Positions 9,578-20,022 of a stretch of DNA of 64,000 nucleotides are shown here, piece after piece. Source of the stretch: Lucinisca nassula (taxonomy: Eukaryota; Mollusca; Bivalvia; Lucinida; Lucinidae). Below the pieces are notes generated by a model that was not told the origin of the DNA, searched no databases, and saw only the letters and a list, made by a program, of their open reading frames with translations. Positions within the stretch are counted from its first letter, which is position 1; every line of letters starts with the position of its first letter. The stretch covers positions 15,078,538-15,142,537 of the forward strand of contig OY757017.1 of assembly GCA_963580285.1 (NCBI GenBank), in the 5' to 3' direction. Made by a program: the position numbers and the translations under genes.

Positions 9578-11570
9578 TGTGTTCAGAATCAGAATTATTA
9601 CTGGTGACACGTCAAATGACATTCATACACCAGGACCTGTGATGTGGGAGGTTAGTCCCTAGCTCTAACCAAAGAGGTTAATTTAGCTACACAATCATCA
9701 GCACCTTCAGCTGTCGAAATAATCAAATCGGGAAGGGCATTCCAATCTCTAATGGTTCTGGGGAATAATAAATGTCAGTTCTTGCAGAAAGGGTCTGAAA
9801 CGCCAGCGAATGGTGATTTCTACAGTGTCTAGCTGGGGGAACAAGGTCATCTGTTGGAATGCTGGCAGCACCCTTTAGACCTTTGTATAAAAGGATTAGC
9901 CTACTGTCTTTTCTCCTTTTCTTGAGAGCCTCCCATTTTAATTTTCCAAGTATTCCAGTCATGCTCCCAGTTTCAAAGCAGTAATTGCCTGTTACAAATC
10001 TAGCAGCTCTATTCTGAACTTTCTCAATTTCATCGTTAAGGACCACTCCACTGGGGTCCCAGATACAACTACCATATTCCAAGATTAGGCGAACAAGACC
10101 TTTATATGCTGCCTCTTTTACATCCTGAGGGCACTGATGAAGATTTCGCCTCAGGAAACCAAGCGTTCTATTTGCCTTACTACACATGTTGCTAATATGA
10201 GTATTCCATCTCAAGTTGTGTGAGATTGTCACTCCAAGGTACTTAATGGAGTCCACATTCTCGAGGACCGTTCCCTCCCAGGTGTAAGAAGCCTCAACTT
10301 TATTAGATCTCTTCCTGGTTATCTGCGTAATATTGCATTTAACTGGCTGAAATCACATGCCCCATTTTCGAGCCCAACATCCTAAGCTATCTATGTCAGC
10401 CTGAAGTTTCAACGAGTCATCTGTATCTCTAATTTCCCGGTAACAAACACAGTCATCTGCGAACAGTCTTATTTCTGAGTCAATGTCAGTGGCAATATCA
10501 TTGATGTACAGGGAGAACAAAAGTGGACCAAGAACGGTCCCTTGCGGGACTCCAGACAAAACTGGAGCCCACTCTGAAGATTCACCATTAACAATAACCC
10601 GCTGTTTTCTGTAGCAAAGAAAGGAATCTATCCATTTGAGGGTATTTCCCCCAATTCCATAACCAAATAACTTAGATTTAAGTAGTTCATGAGGAGGGGT
10701 GTCAAAAGCCTTCTCGAAGTCCAGAATAAATGTGTCCACCTGTCCCCCTTTGTCCAAGATTTTTGCCCCGTCATTAATAAATGTGCTTAGCTGAGTTTCA
10801 CAACTGTGCCTTTTCCTAAATGCATTTTGTCTGTCTGACAAAAGTTTATGTTCGTCCAAGTGGGCCATGATATTTGAGCAGACTATATGTTTCAGCAATT
10901 TACACAGAACACAAGTCAGAGACACAGGGCGATAATTACGGGCAAGAGCCCTATCTCCTTTTATGAAGAGTGCACAGATGTTTGCTAAGAGCCATTCTCT
11001 GGGGATTTCACCCGTATCAAGAGACTGTTGAAACAAGTGTGAAAAAAATGGACCCAACTCAATTGCTAGTTCCTTCAGGACTCTAGGAAGAAGCTCATCA
11101 GGTCCTAAGGCCTTACTGGGGTTTAAGCCTTGAAGTAACTTGATCACTCCTGCAGCTGTCACAACAATATTATTCATGAATGGGGCCGATCTTTCAGTCA
11201 ATGGAACCTCCGTGAACTTAGTTTTATTAAACGCGTCATTCAATTGACCAACTAGTTCCTCTGCCCTTTCAGAGTCTGATTCAGCAACCCAGTTCCCGCC
11301 TCTTTTATTAAGGGGCGGGATACCTTGCCTGTCTTTCTTCTGGTTATTGATATATCTGTTGAAGTCTCTGGGATTTGCCTTTACATCACCTACCAAGTTA
11401 TTCACATACAAATCATGCTGAATTTTTATATCAGTCTTGATCTCACGTCTCAAGTTTTCAAATTTTGTCCGGAGTTTACCACTTCCCGTCTTTTTTGCCT
11501 TTGCATGAATCTTATTCCTTCTGCGAATTTTTCTTCTTATCTCTGGAGTGATCCAGGGAATAGAAGATAA
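9578..11570 (-). mobile_element. 5'-truncated CR1/Jockey-type LINE
   Basis: A minus-strand non-LTR retrotransposon remnant. Its 3' end, at the left, carries short repeats (ATTCTGATTCTGAA on the minus strand), typical of CR1/L2 3' termini. The 5' end stops abruptly near 11570. There the segment ATCTCTGGAGTGATCCAGGG appears twice, at 11539 and 11570, suggesting a target-primed insertion or repair duplication. A SINE-4 copy follows immediately. Confidence 0.85.
9723..11565 (-). pseudogene. CR1/Jockey-like reverse transcriptase, one stop
   Basis: Reverse transcriptase of the LINE, copying its RNA at the nicked target. Read on the minus strand: a basic lead (WITPEIRRKIRRRNK near 11550), the linker, then RNYRPVSLTCVLCKLLKHIV, QNAFRKRHSCETQL, the catalytic Asp in TFILDFEKAFDTPPHELL, SGVPQGTVLGPLLFSLYIND and the catalytic pair in RLFADDCV. 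The thumb region follows (KYLGVTISHNLRWNTHI) and ends IGMPFPI. One in-frame TGA (10350-10352) separates the palm (366 codons) from the thumb (177 codons from the first Met). No endonuclease domain remains because the 5' end is lost. Small fragments of the same family lie at 34461-34500 and 46318-46490. Confidence 0.9.
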
Positions 11571-11599
11571 TCTCTGGAGTGATCCAGGGAATAGCAGAT

Positions 11600-11893
11600 G
11601 TTGTAATTTGTTGTTTGTAACGTCCCGTCAACACTGTAAAGGTCATTTTGGAGAAGTTGCTTCCAATTTTGTGGGACTTTTACCCGATATTGAGATGAAA
11701 TGACATCTCAAGCACTGTCGCCGAATGAAACCAATAGGGTTAATTAGCAGGGATGGTCCGCCTCGCACCGCGGTTCCTGGACAGGCTTAGATCCTCTAAG
11801 CGGTTTACCAGTACTAGTGCGCGGGCCGGATTCAGCTCTGATTGGAAGCATCATGCAGCCCATATATTTCTTCAAGCCCCCGTGGGAGGGGGC
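11600..11893 (-). mobile_element. SINE-4 copy
   Basis: It carries the diagnostic series GTCAACACTGTAAAGGTCAT, GGGACTTTTACCCGA, TGAAATGACATCTCAAG, CTCTAAGCGGTTTACCAGTA, AAGCATCATGCAGCCCATAT. The T-rich side (11600) is the tail, so the element reads on the minus strand. Confidence 0.85.
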
Positions 11894-11894
11894 G

Positions 11895-12115
11895 ACACTC
11901 GAAACCCCTAAAGAGGTACCATTGCAAACAGTACAGGCCCAGATCAGACACTTCAGAATGCGGTAATGCGGCGTCTGATCAGGGCCTACACTGTAAAAAG
12001 CTGAACCAATTTCTGAATAAATTCTGAATAAAACACAGCCTGACACCCCTAAATATCGAAATGGACTCCTGCCATATGTAAGGTGGAAGATTCCATTTGG
12101 TACAAAAAGGGTTAA
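11895..12115 (+). mobile_element. TTAA-MITE, left member of an inverted pair
   Basis: It runs from GAAACCCCTAAAGAGGTACC to TTTGGTACAAAAAGGGTTAA. The internal stem is CAGGCCCAGATCAGAC / GTCTGATCAGGGCCT. The 5' TTAA end has been lost against the adjoining SINE-4. The element plus about 35 bp of outside flank (to 12150) is repeated in inverted orientation at 13106-13377. Confidence 0.8.
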
Positions 12116-12200
12116 CTTTAATTCACTCGGCGCCGCTTGTGGGTTATATTCCCATACAAGACAAGCGCCATAATCTGAGTAACACTGAGGCTGTGGTTCT

Positions 12201-12474
12201 CCTCACGTTAAGTCCGTGTAATGAACACCCCTCTACAACTTGCTTATATAGAGAAAACCTTTGTTTACAGGGGGACACATTATTTTTCTTATTTCTGTTT
12301 AAAGACATAGGTTTTGGGTCCTCGTCATACCTTCTCAATGCAACAGTCCTCACGAGCACCCTCAACATATGTTTGGAGTATAGAAAAGAAAAAATATCAC
12401 AATTTTTCGCCAAAATATACCGTTTTGGAGGTATGAAAGAAAGCACCATATCACACGGCTGTGTTATCGTAATG
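12201..12474 (+). mobile_element. Hairpin-B MITE, degenerate
   Basis: TCACGTTAAGTCCGTGTAAT through GTGTTATCGTAAT, with the shared internal GTTTACAGGGGGACACATTA and TTTCTTATTTCTGT modules. The central palindrome is eroded (GTCCTCGTCATACCTTCTCA). Confidence 0.72.
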
Positions 12475-12689
12475 TGATCTGTTTGTGTAGCTTTGCAGTT
12501 TAGTTTAGCACAATGAAGTGCTCCATGTTAGTGTGGCTGAATCAAATAATGTACCACTTTCCTCTATATTTGGCATTAGGACTTTGGTTTTACGCTTCAC
12601 TAAAATGAAAAAAGTAAACTCTACAAGTTGGTCCGTGTTTGAATGGAAAAACTTCTTTAGTATGATTAAACATGATGGTAGTAATATGT

Positions 12690-12971
12690 TGATTGGAGGT
12701 TTAACAGCCCCGTCAACACTGTATAGGTCATTTTGGAGACGTAGCTTCCAGTCGGGACTTTTACCCGACCTTGAGATGAAATGACATCTCAAGTCCTGTC
12801 GCCCAATGAAACAAATTGGGTTTATGAGCATGGCCGGTCCGATTTGCACCGGTTTGCCTGGGCAGGCTTAGATCCTCAAAGCGGTTTACCAGTACTCGTG
12901 TGCTGTAGGTTTCAGCTCTGCATGGAAGCATTTTGCAGCCCATTTATTTCTTCGAGCCCCGGTGGGCAGGG
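12690..12971 (-). mobile_element. SINE-4 copy
   Basis: GAGGTTTAACAGCCCCGTCA through GAGCCCCGGTGGGCAGG, with all diagnostic blocks in between. It abuts a GTGC-rich simple repeat on the right. Confidence 0.82.
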
Positions 12972-12973
12972 AC

Positions 12974-13026
12974 ACTTGCGCGTGCGTGCGTGCGTGCGCG
13001 CGCGTGCGTGCATGCATGTATGTGTG
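12974..13026. repeat. (GTGC)/(GCGT) simple repeat
   Basis: Alternating purine-pyrimidine GTGCGTGCGCGCG and ATGTATGTGTG tract, a potential Z-DNA former. Confidence 0.9.
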
Positions 13027-13141
13027 TTCCGCCAACATCTAAAGTCATACGGCTTAAAGACTCAGCCGAAAGTGTGGACATAAAGAAAACACGCATATAA
13101 AAATACAATATAACCCACAAGCGGCGCCGAGTGAATTAAAG

Positions 13142-13377
13142 TTAACCCTTTTTGTACCAAATGGAATCTTCCACCTTATATATGGCAGGAGTCCATTTCG
13201 ATATTTAGGGGTGTCGGGCTGTGTTTTCTTATAATTTACTCAGAAAATGGTTCAGCTTTTTACAAACAGTGTAGGTCCTGATCAGACGCCGCATTACCGC
13301 ATTCTGAAGTGTCTGATCTGGGCCTGCACTGTTTGCAAAGGTACCTCTTTAGGGGTTTCTGGTACTGAATTGGTTAA
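13142..13377 (-). mobile_element. TTAA-MITE, right member of an inverted pair
   Basis: Bounded by TTAA at both ends (13142-13145 and 13374-13377), with TTAACCCTTTTTGTACC on one side and GGTACTGAATTGGTTAA on the other. The internal stem is CAGTGTAGGTCCTGATCAG / CAGATCAC-type halves around TTCTGAAGTG. TTAA termini suggest piggyBac-like cut-and-paste mobilisation. Non-coding. Confidence 0.82.
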
Positions 13378-13686
13378 TACAGACGAACGTACCATCTTGT
13401 TATACATGGTCGCCTCTGCACCATTTGCATAACGACCTATTTAAGGTTCATTATTGCATTGTGCAACCTTGTTCGTGCAATAAAAATACATGGCGTTTGA
13501 TGGTAAAGAAAAATGGCACAACCAGATATTCGCACGAACGTCAGCTGTTTACTTTCAATATCGAATTCCTAACTAATTACAAAACAGAAATCGCTGAGTC
13601 ATGTGACATCTAGGAAAGAAAAGGTACAGGCAGAAGAAAATTAAACAAATAACGCCTCAGATGTTTACTGATTGCACCAGAGAGTG

Positions 13687-13855
13687 TGAGAGAGAGAGTT
13701 GTACGTCTCACTAACAGCTAAGGTCACCTAAGGAGACGGGACCTCGGTTTAAAGACACATCCGAAAGTCTGGGGAAGCCCGGGATCGATCCCGCGAATCC
13801 TGGTTTACAAGGCAAGTAGCATAACCACTACACCACGGAGGCTTCTACTGATGCA
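13687..13855 (-). mobile_element. SINE-1 copy in block 1
   Basis: Minus-strand tRNA-derived SINE. The head GAAGCCTCCGTGGTGTAGTG ends at about 13845, B-box GGGATCGATCCC at about 13780-13791, and a (TC)n tail at 13690-13700. Nearly identical to 23197-23365. Confidence 0.82.
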
Positions 13856-14532
13856 CAATTTGTGTGTTGACAGGAAATATAAATGATCATAGAGCAGCCT
13901 CTGTGTTACTCAATTGCAGCATTATTACAAGTAATGCCCTGGAGCTGGCATGAAATAGTTTCCACCGAAGTTGCCGGCGTTAAGTCATCCAGAATTCGTC
14001 TTTATTGAAGATGTGACCGAAATTCTGATCTGTCATCAATGTTAGCCTTCGAAATCTCTGATCTGTGTTTGTGGACAGTCGTATAAAAAACAATCTGTAG
14101 TTAGAGACAGCATTTTTTGGACACCTGGTCTCTTCCTTTAGGGGCGCGTAGTTTGTTTATTAAACCGAGTTAATCGGTCCAATTTGGCAGAAATGCTGCT
14201 GAATAATCGAAGTTTCAGCATGAGTAAGTGAATGTATTATATTTTGTTCCGTAGATGTACACTTGACGCCAAAAACAAAAATGCATAAAATTTTCGATGA
14301 AAATATTTTTCAACGAACTGGAAAAGCCTTATCTGGCTTTGAAATATAGTCAGAATGTTGCTGCGGTATCTCCAGGCATTTAGTTTCTTCTCCAATAGCA
14401 GCAAAAGTCAACAGATTGCCTTCTCGATTTATACAAACAAAAAATTTCCACCTACCCTTTCTATGAAACGTTTTCCGCGATCTGTCTTAGAGACAGTAAT
14501 CTGTCTTCGACGCAGCCGGTTGTACGGTGTGA

Positions 14533-14672
14533 CTTTGCAGGAATAAAAGCTTATGTCCCACAAACTGTGAAGCAACGTCTCATAAAGTGAGCATTGAGCT
14601 CCCTGTTGCAACCAGACACCGTCGTGATATGACTGAAAAATTGTTGAAAGCGACGTTAAACCCGAATTCACA
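14533..14672 (+). mobile_element. SINE-5 3' fragment with (CA)n tail
   Basis: GAGCATTGAGCTCCCTGTTG, CAACCAGACACCGTCGTGAT and ATGACTGAAAAATTGTTGAA lead into GCGACGTTAAACCCGAATTC and a CA/CGCA repeat (14670-14720). A longer copy of the family lies at 40440-40700 on the other strand. Confidence 0.7.
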
Positions 14673-14725
14673 CACACACACACGCACACGCACACGCACA
14701 CGCTCACACACAAACACACACGTCT
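14670..14725. repeat. (CA)n microsatellite
   Basis: CACACACACGCACACGCACA tract serving as the SINE-5 tail. It is longer here than in copy 2 (24180-24230). Confidence 0.9.
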
Positions 14726-14774
14726 CATAAATGAGCTTACTAGTGTTGCCAAACACACACAAAAAACAGACATT

Positions 14775-15345
14775 TTCATTTATTTGGTGTTTTCTTTGCT
14801 TCCAAAGGATCTAACTTCAGAACTTATTTATCTTCCCTGCTGGTGTTGTGACGTGTGGCGGTCGTAAAACGTCTCCCCGTACATCATCATAGTGCAGATT
14901 ATATTTTATGGTCCTTTGGGATCATTGCGTTCATTTTGAAAATAGAGTTCTACTTAAGCCGGCGCTAGAGGGTGTAGCCGGTGTTGCACATTTCAGTACT
15001 GGTCATAAACAGACTCAATAAAAATGTGTCTGCTATTTTCGTTTATTTGGTGTATTCTTTGCTTCCAAAGGATCTAACTTCAGGACTTATTTATCTTCAC
15101 TGCAGCTGGAGTTGCGCCGTGTGGCGGCCGTAAAACGTCCACCCCGCACATCATCATAGTGCAGATTGTATCATTGAGTTCATTTTGAAAACATAGTTTT
15201 GCTTAAGCCGACGCTAGAGGGCGTGGCTGTGTTGCACATTTCAATACTGGTCATGAACAGACTAAAAAAAAAACCGAGTCTGCTATTTTCGTTTATTTGG
15301 TGTATTCTTTGCTTCCAAAGGATCTAACTTCAGAACTTATTTACT
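14775..15345 (+). repeat. ~255-bp tandem repeat, 2.3 copies
   Basis: TTTATTTGGTGTTTTCTTTG or TTTATTTGGTGTATTCTTTG starts units near 14778, 15041 and 15295. Each runs through TGGCGG(T/C)CGTAAAACGTC and CTAGAGGG(T/C)GT. Part of this unit also occurs on the opposite strand at 57852-57905, inside an insertion in a SINE. Confidence 0.85.
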
Positions 15346-15505
15346 GACAGTAAAAATAAATCAAACATTAGGCATGGTCCGCCGCAAAGGACGAAAAGAG
15401 GGACGAACGGGCGCTAAATTGGATCAATAGTTGGTTTAAAGAATGAGCGTCAAAACGAAACAATTTACGTGGAGGGATAATTGTAAAGGGGCAATACAAA
15501 ATAAA

Positions 15506-15577
15506 TGCATTGGCCGGGAACCGAACCCGGACCGACGGCGTGGTTAGCGAGCATTCTACCACTGAACCACCGAAGCA
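15506..15577 (-). tRNA. tRNA-Gly-like sequence, probably pseudogene
   Basis: The reverse complement has a near-canonical A-box (TGGTTCAGTGGTAGAATGC) and B-box (CGGGTTCGGTTCCCGG) and ends CCAATGC, as in animal tRNA-Gly. The T arm pairs well. The acceptor stem has two mismatches, and the anticodon stem (CTCGC against GCCGT around TAACCAC) pairs only at its base. I read it as a decayed tRNA gene or SINE head, not a working tRNA. An identical copy is at 25011-25082. Confidence 0.55.
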
Positions 15578-15659
15578 GTCGTAGCGCACTTTTCAGTCAT
15601 GTATATGTAAAGTTCATTTACCGTCATTTTTATTTTTATGATCAATACATTTGTACTAT

Positions 15660-15903
15660 AACGATGCACGCCCCTTGTAAACCCTATGTGGAGAAAACTA
15701 TGGTTTACAGGGATATACATTGTTTTTTTTCTTATTTCGGTTTCAAAACATACACATACATGTATTAACGTTGGGGCCGCCTCAAAGGACACTCAAAGCC
15801 TATATTTGGAGCATTGATAAGAAATATATCAAATTTTCATCAGAAACAACGGTTATTTTGAAGAAGAATGCACAATGTCACATGGGTGTGTCATGGTTTT
15901 GAT
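15660..15903 (+). mobile_element. Hairpin-B MITE, degenerate (block 1)
   Basis: GAGAAAACTATGGTTTACAG, TTCTTATTTCGGTTTC and CATGGGTGTGTCATGGTT match the Hairpin-B plan. The central palindrome has decayed to GGGGCCGCCTCAAAGGACAC. Confidence 0.65.
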
Positions 15904-15924
15904 TTGAGCTGGGGCACAGCATTT

Positions 15925-16016
15925 CCTGCAATTACAATGTGCGTTCAGCGATGACTCAGATTAGCCCTGCGCATCCGCGCAGTCTGATCAGAGTCCCCGT
16001 TGTGCGCTCTTAGAAT
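15925..16016 (+). repeat. GATCAG dispersed repeat
   Basis: GTGCGTTCAGCGATGACTCA, then GCCCTGCGCATCCGCGCAGT, CTGATCAGAGTCCCC, TGTGCGCTC. This is the best-preserved copy of the family. Its palindromic centre is GCGCATCCGCGC with TGATCA. Confidence 0.65.
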
Positions 16017-16407
16017 AGGTTATGCTAGGTTTACATTATGTTCCCGGCGGCCACGGCAGCCCCGTTTGCCCGAAACGTAGTGCGCCGTGGGATTTTGGCC
16101 ATTTCTTTCTCAGTATTCAAGTTTTGTTAGGTCTTGCTAAGTTTTCTCACGGTCAGTCACGGTATCCGTGACAGGCCGTGTGAAGACGGGGGGTGCTGTG
16201 TACCGGAGGCTCGAAGGCGTACTACGATTCGGTCCGCGGTCTACCACGGATGCCAGTACGTTCCCTCTCGGCCCGTCACGTTTTGATGGGGTCCGTTACG
16301 TTTCTCACGTTCTGATTAAGGTCTGGCACGTTTTTCACGTTCTGTCGAGTCTTTCTATGGATTAAACGTGGACGCCGGGCAGCTTTGGAGCACGTTTGTG
16401 CCCACGG

Positions 16408-16416
16408 TATAAAAAG
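16408..16416 (+). promoter_or_regulatory. TATA box of the Harbinger gene (block 1)
   Basis: TATAAAAAG stands 54 bp before the ATG at 16470, a normal spacing for a TATA promoter with a short leader. The same box is at 25913-25921 in copy 2. Confidence 0.55.
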
Positions 16417-16469
16417 AAAGCCTCCCAAGCAATAGAAATCAGTATATCCTGAGACTTCGACGAGACATC

Positions 16470-17937
16470 ATGAATGCCCAAGATGAAGTAGATTTTGTTT
16501 TCGTATGTTTGCTGGGTGGATACATCCAGTCTTTGCATCAGCAAGGAGAAGGCCAGCAGCAGTTGCAGAGCGGAAAAGCCAGATTGCAGCAGGCAGGAAG
16601 AAGGCGTAGAAGGCGGACAAGAAGGTCAAGATCTATGTAGGTGCGCGAACGGTTATCGGAAGACAGAAGGCAGCAGCTGGGCCACTACTCAACATTTCTC
16701 ACTAGAGAGCTCCGCACCGAAGATGTCAGTGCCTTCCAGAATTATCTGAGGATGCCTCTAGAGCTCTTCGACGAGATCCTGGAAAGAGTGACACCAGCCA
16801 TCGAGAGACAAGACACGAAGTTCCGCTCTGCCCTACCAGCTGGACTGAAGCTGTCAGTGACTCTGAGACACCTGACAACTGGGGACAATTACTCGTCACT
16901 CTCCTATGCGTTCCGGTGCAGTAAATCAGCCATCTGCTATATGGTGCCAGAAGTGTGCAAGGCCATCGTGGAAGCCTACAAGGATGAAGTGCTCGCCGTT
17001 CCTGTGACGCCTGATGAGTGGAGAGCCCTTGCCAAGGAGTTTGAAGACAAGTGGAATGTGCCTCATGCAGTGGGAGCTCTGGACGGGAAGCATATTGCCA
17101 TCAGCAAGCCACCCAACACAGGTTCCTTGTACCACAACTACAAGGGTTTTTTCAGTATCCCTTTTCTCGCCTTGGTGGATGCCCAGTATCGTTTCATATG
17201 GATTGAAGTTGGTGGAGTTGGACTCATGTCTGATGCCCAAATCTATAATGACTCAGAGCTCAGTGAACTCCTCGAAGAAGCCCGGATAGGGTTGCCACCA
17301 CCATGTCCTCTGCCGAACGATGACCAAAACCAAGACATCCCTTACTTCATCCTGGGAGACGATGCATTTGCCTTTAGAAGCTACCTGATGAAGCCGTATG
17401 GGAGAAGAGGGATGTCAAGAGAAAACCTCATCTTCAATTACCGGATCTCCCGTGGAAGACGTGTGGTGGTAAATGCGTTCGGGATCCTGGCCAAGCGATT
17501 CAGATGTTTCCTTGGAACTTGGGAGCAGGGACCAGACACAGGTTAGTCTCATTATGTTACTGCATCAGTGTTTTCATAAATACTTGTAATAATATTTGTA
17601 GTACATTTTTATGATATAGGTATAATAAATAAATTTCAATTTCATTACAGTGCGAGACATCATCGAGGCTGCTGTCGTGCTCCACAACCTCCTGATGAGA
17701 AGGGCTCCAGTCATCCCAGTGAACGAGGTGGACCATGAGGATGAGGAACACAATCTGGTCCCTGGCAACTGGAGAAATGAGGTCCAGTGGCAGGACGTGG
17801 ACGCACCACCAGAAGGAAGGAACAGAGACACCCTGGACGCGAAGCAACAACGGGAGGTACTTCAGCTCCCAAGCTGGTGCTGTAGAGTGGCAGGACAGAA
17901 TGATCACTCCCCAGTGAAAGACACTTCAGACCCATAA
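16470..17937 (+). pseudogene. HARBI1-like transposase, three shared lesions (copy 1)
   Basis: PIF/Harbinger DDE nuclease. ATG 16470 opens exon 1 (to 17541), with an Arg-rich patch at about residues 44-54. A TAG (16638-16640) sits where the family has Trp (TGG). Reading resumes with [14 protein letters not shown]. Then come [48 protein letters not shown] and [11 protein letters not shown]. The position of the third catalytic residue, Glu in related proteins and in the 4.9-kb copy, is Val here. The intron is 17542-17650 (109 bp, GTTAGT...TTACAG). Exon 2 (17651-17937) starts VRDIIEAAVVLHNLL and slips one base near 17855; the conserved tail (YFSSQAGAVEWQDRM) is in the next frame. The promoter and intron look intact, but the protein cannot be active. 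Confidence 0.9.
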
Positions 17938-17982
17938 TCACAGGTCCTAACGGGACCACCACTTCCTCCCAAAGTTTAAATC

Positions 17983-18218
17983 AGCCAGCTCACGAGAAAA
18001 GGGTCCTTATGGTCCTCTGGTTTGTGAATCTTCAAATGCGCATGTGCAGCTCCCTAACAGGGCCAGAGACCTGACACTTTGCCTGAATCTTCCTCTAGTT
18101 CCATACTGGATGTCTGCGAACAGCAAAGGCTCTGGGAAGACTGCGCGTATGCGCAGGCTCGCCTGAGACTTTGCTGTTCGCCTATGTGATAAGTACCCTT
18201 TCCTCATGGGCTGGCTCA
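17983..18218 (+). mobile_element. MITE-D relative (block 1)
   Basis: The left end AGCCAGCTCACGAGAAAAGG and the inverted right end AGCCAGCCCATGAGGAAAGG are terminal inverted repeats. The internal stem is GCGAACAGCAAAGGCTCTGG / GAGACTTTGCTGTTCGC around GCGCGTATGCGC. Same internal plan as MITE-D, but with different tips. Confidence 0.72.
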
Positions 18219-18457
18219 TAATGGTTGTGCATATGCAGTTGTGATGTACCATGCACGCTGTAAATTCGCCATCCACTTCAGTCATGCGTAATGAGTTCAA
18301 AGACCAGAGTCTGAGAAATCTTTTGTTGAGATACCGCGTTATTCACAGAACGATTATAGAAACAAACGAAGATAAAACAAAAAGAACAATGATAAATCAC
18401 TTATTTTCCGTTATGTTAATCATTAAAAGTAGATGGGGTTCCGTTTTTCTATTGAAT

Positions 18458-18605
18458 CCCGATTAATTGATATCACTAATTCGAATTATGGATATCCATT
18501 ATTCGAATTATGGATATCAATAAATGGGCTGAATTATTGGTATCCATAATTCAAATTTATGGACATCACTAATTCGAATTATAGATATCTTAATGATTCA
18601 TTGGT
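18458..18605. repeat. GATATC/AATTCGAATT palindromic repeat, truncated
   Basis: Alternating GGATATC, AATTCGAATTA and TATTGATATC motifs. Every motif is itself a palindrome. The tract ends exactly where block 1 ends; in block 2 it continues to about 28275. Confidence 0.85.
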
Positions 18606-19201
18606 CATACGGGAAAAGTTCGGCCATATGAAATCAAGGGAAATCAAGGGAACGAACCTGTACTGGCAGTTTTTCCAGGTAGCTTCCAGAATTACGCTAC
18701 TTGACACCTGTTTTAAAGCAATTCGGCTATAGTCGGCAGTTTTCGATGAATATCGGTTGTGACCGTTAATCCTTGTCTCAGACAATTGCTGAAGGGTATT
18801 ACAGTGGCATATTTGTTTTAACTAAATATGATGATTTATTGGTCCATATATAATACGGATTAAATTGCTTTTCAAATATTACAGTATTGTAAGGGAAATT
18901 GTTTGTTTTATGCCGCATTTATAAAATAATATAATGCCACTTTTATTTATTTATTTATTTATTTTATTTATTTATTTATTTATTTATTTATTTTATTTTA
19001 TTTTATTTATTTATTATTTTTGCGAAGTCGTTAGTTAACGAGTCGTTAATTTTTTTATCATTTTGTACAGCAAAAAAAAAAAAAAAAGTGCGAATAGGGT
19101 TTGCATCAAATTTGCTAATCAGCACCTCACATTTTCCAGTAGAAATACAAGAGTATTAGGTACCTATTGAATAGTTAACGTTTTGACCATTAACGAGTTC
19201 A
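18606..19201. other. AT-rich DNA with (TTTA)n
   Basis: It contains (TTTA)n from 18943 to about 19015 and a poly-A run at 19073-19087. No gene seen. Confidence 0.7.
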
Positions 19202-19432
19202 TTAACCCATTCAGTATACCAGAAACACCTAAAGGGGTACCTTGGCAAACAGTGCAGGCCCAGATCAGATGCCACAGAACGCGGCGTCTGATCAGTGCCT
19301 GCACTGTTTGCTTAAAGTTCAGTCATTTTCCAAATAGATTTTGATGAAAACACAACCTGACACCCCTAAATTTTGAAATGGAGTCCTGCTGTATATAATG
19401 TGTAAGATTCCATTTGGTACAAAAAGGGTTAA
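19202..19432 (+). mobile_element. TTAA-MITE, complete copy
   Basis: TTAACCCATTCAGTATACC at the left and GGTACAAAAAGGGTTAA at the right are imperfect inverted ends bounded by TTAA. The internal arms GGCAAACAGTGCAGGCCCAG / AGTGCCTGCACTGTTTGC can form a long stem around GATCAGATGCC. 231 bp, non-coding, piggyBac-like by its TTAA boundary. Confidence 0.85.
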
Positions 19433-19699
19433 CTTACGCTGCTTTGAACAACTTGATCTTGATGATCAATGTGTGTTAAGTAGAACGAGTTGACTCAATG
19501 TTAAAGTTTTGATAGTTTTGAGACGGATTGACAAACGCTACTAAGTACAGTTGCTTTGCACTGCTGATTTCCACGCGCCTTTCACTGGTCTGTTTGAAAC
19601 CCATCATTGAGACTGCTCTAACGAGTACCCCGCAATCTATGTCTTGGACCAGAAACAGCAAAATAATGTATGCCCCTGTTAATACAGAGCGCGTTTTTG

Positions 19700-19905
19700 A
19701 GGGGTTCTTCAAGGACTTGCTTTACGTGATGGGAAACTGCTATTTTAAGCCGCACGTCAGAGAGCGAAAGCATGTGCAATGAACTGGTTAACCGCTTACG
19801 TATAAGCCTGTCCAGGAAAAGAGTGGATAGGTAAACTGACCGGCTCAAAAATGACCTAAAATAGTGTTGACTGGACCGCTAAATTCCAATACAAACAAAA
19901 GCTCT
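19700..19905 (+). repeat. SINE-4-related variant
   Basis: ACTGGTTAACCGCTTACGTA, TAAGCCTGTCCAGGAAAAG, GGTAAACTGACCGGCTCAAA and AATGACCTAAAATAGTGTTG match, in inverted orientation, 33815-34000. Similarity to SINE-4 is limited to the GTCAACACT/GGTCAT/AAGCGGTT.ACCAGTA skeleton. Confidence 0.6.
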
Positions 19906-20022
19906 GTTGGCCTCGTTAAGCAATAAAGGGGAACACAGTAAGCAAACTGTTTCATTTTTAATCATTTCATTTGACAACTAATCGGTTTTTAATCCGTTGA
20001 ACCCATACTGGCATAACATCAC

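Larger units (their letters stand above)
16021..17982 (+). mobile_element. Harbinger-derived element, right end not found (block 1)
   Basis: The 450 bp upstream of the transposase hold many CACGTT/TCACGG/CGTGAC motifs, resembling the subterminal repeats of the 4.1-kb Harbinger. The likely left end is just after a TTA near 16030 (TGCTAGGTTTACATTATG). No inverted partner of that end is visible downstream. The gene is followed directly by a MITE-D relative at 17983, so the right end appears lost. Confidence 0.6.
13538..18605 (+). repeat. 5.07-kb duplicated block, copy 1
   Basis: Bases 13538-18605 recur as 23048-28110 in direct orientation. By eye I count roughly 20 substitutions plus a few short indels, including a shorter CA tract in copy 2, so identity is above 99%. 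The block begins ACGTCAGCTG and ends ATTCATTGGT. I see no terminal inverted repeats or target-site duplication around it. It carries a SINE-1, a SINE-5 fragment, a tandem repeat, a tRNA-like sequence, a Hairpin-B copy, a dead Harbinger gene, a MITE-D relative and part of a GATATC/AATTCGAATT repeat. Confidence 0.95.

Noticed and set aside
9578..11570. Retrovirus- or LTR-type polymerase
   Set aside because: The motif set (FILDFEKAFD, GVPQGTVLGP, FADD) and the thumb region belong to CR1/Jockey LINEs. No LTR, protease or integrase is present.
15506..15577. Functional tRNA-Gly gene
   Set aside because: Promoter boxes are good, but the anticodon stem fails to pair and the acceptor stem has mismatches. 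It is duplicated only with the 5-kb block.
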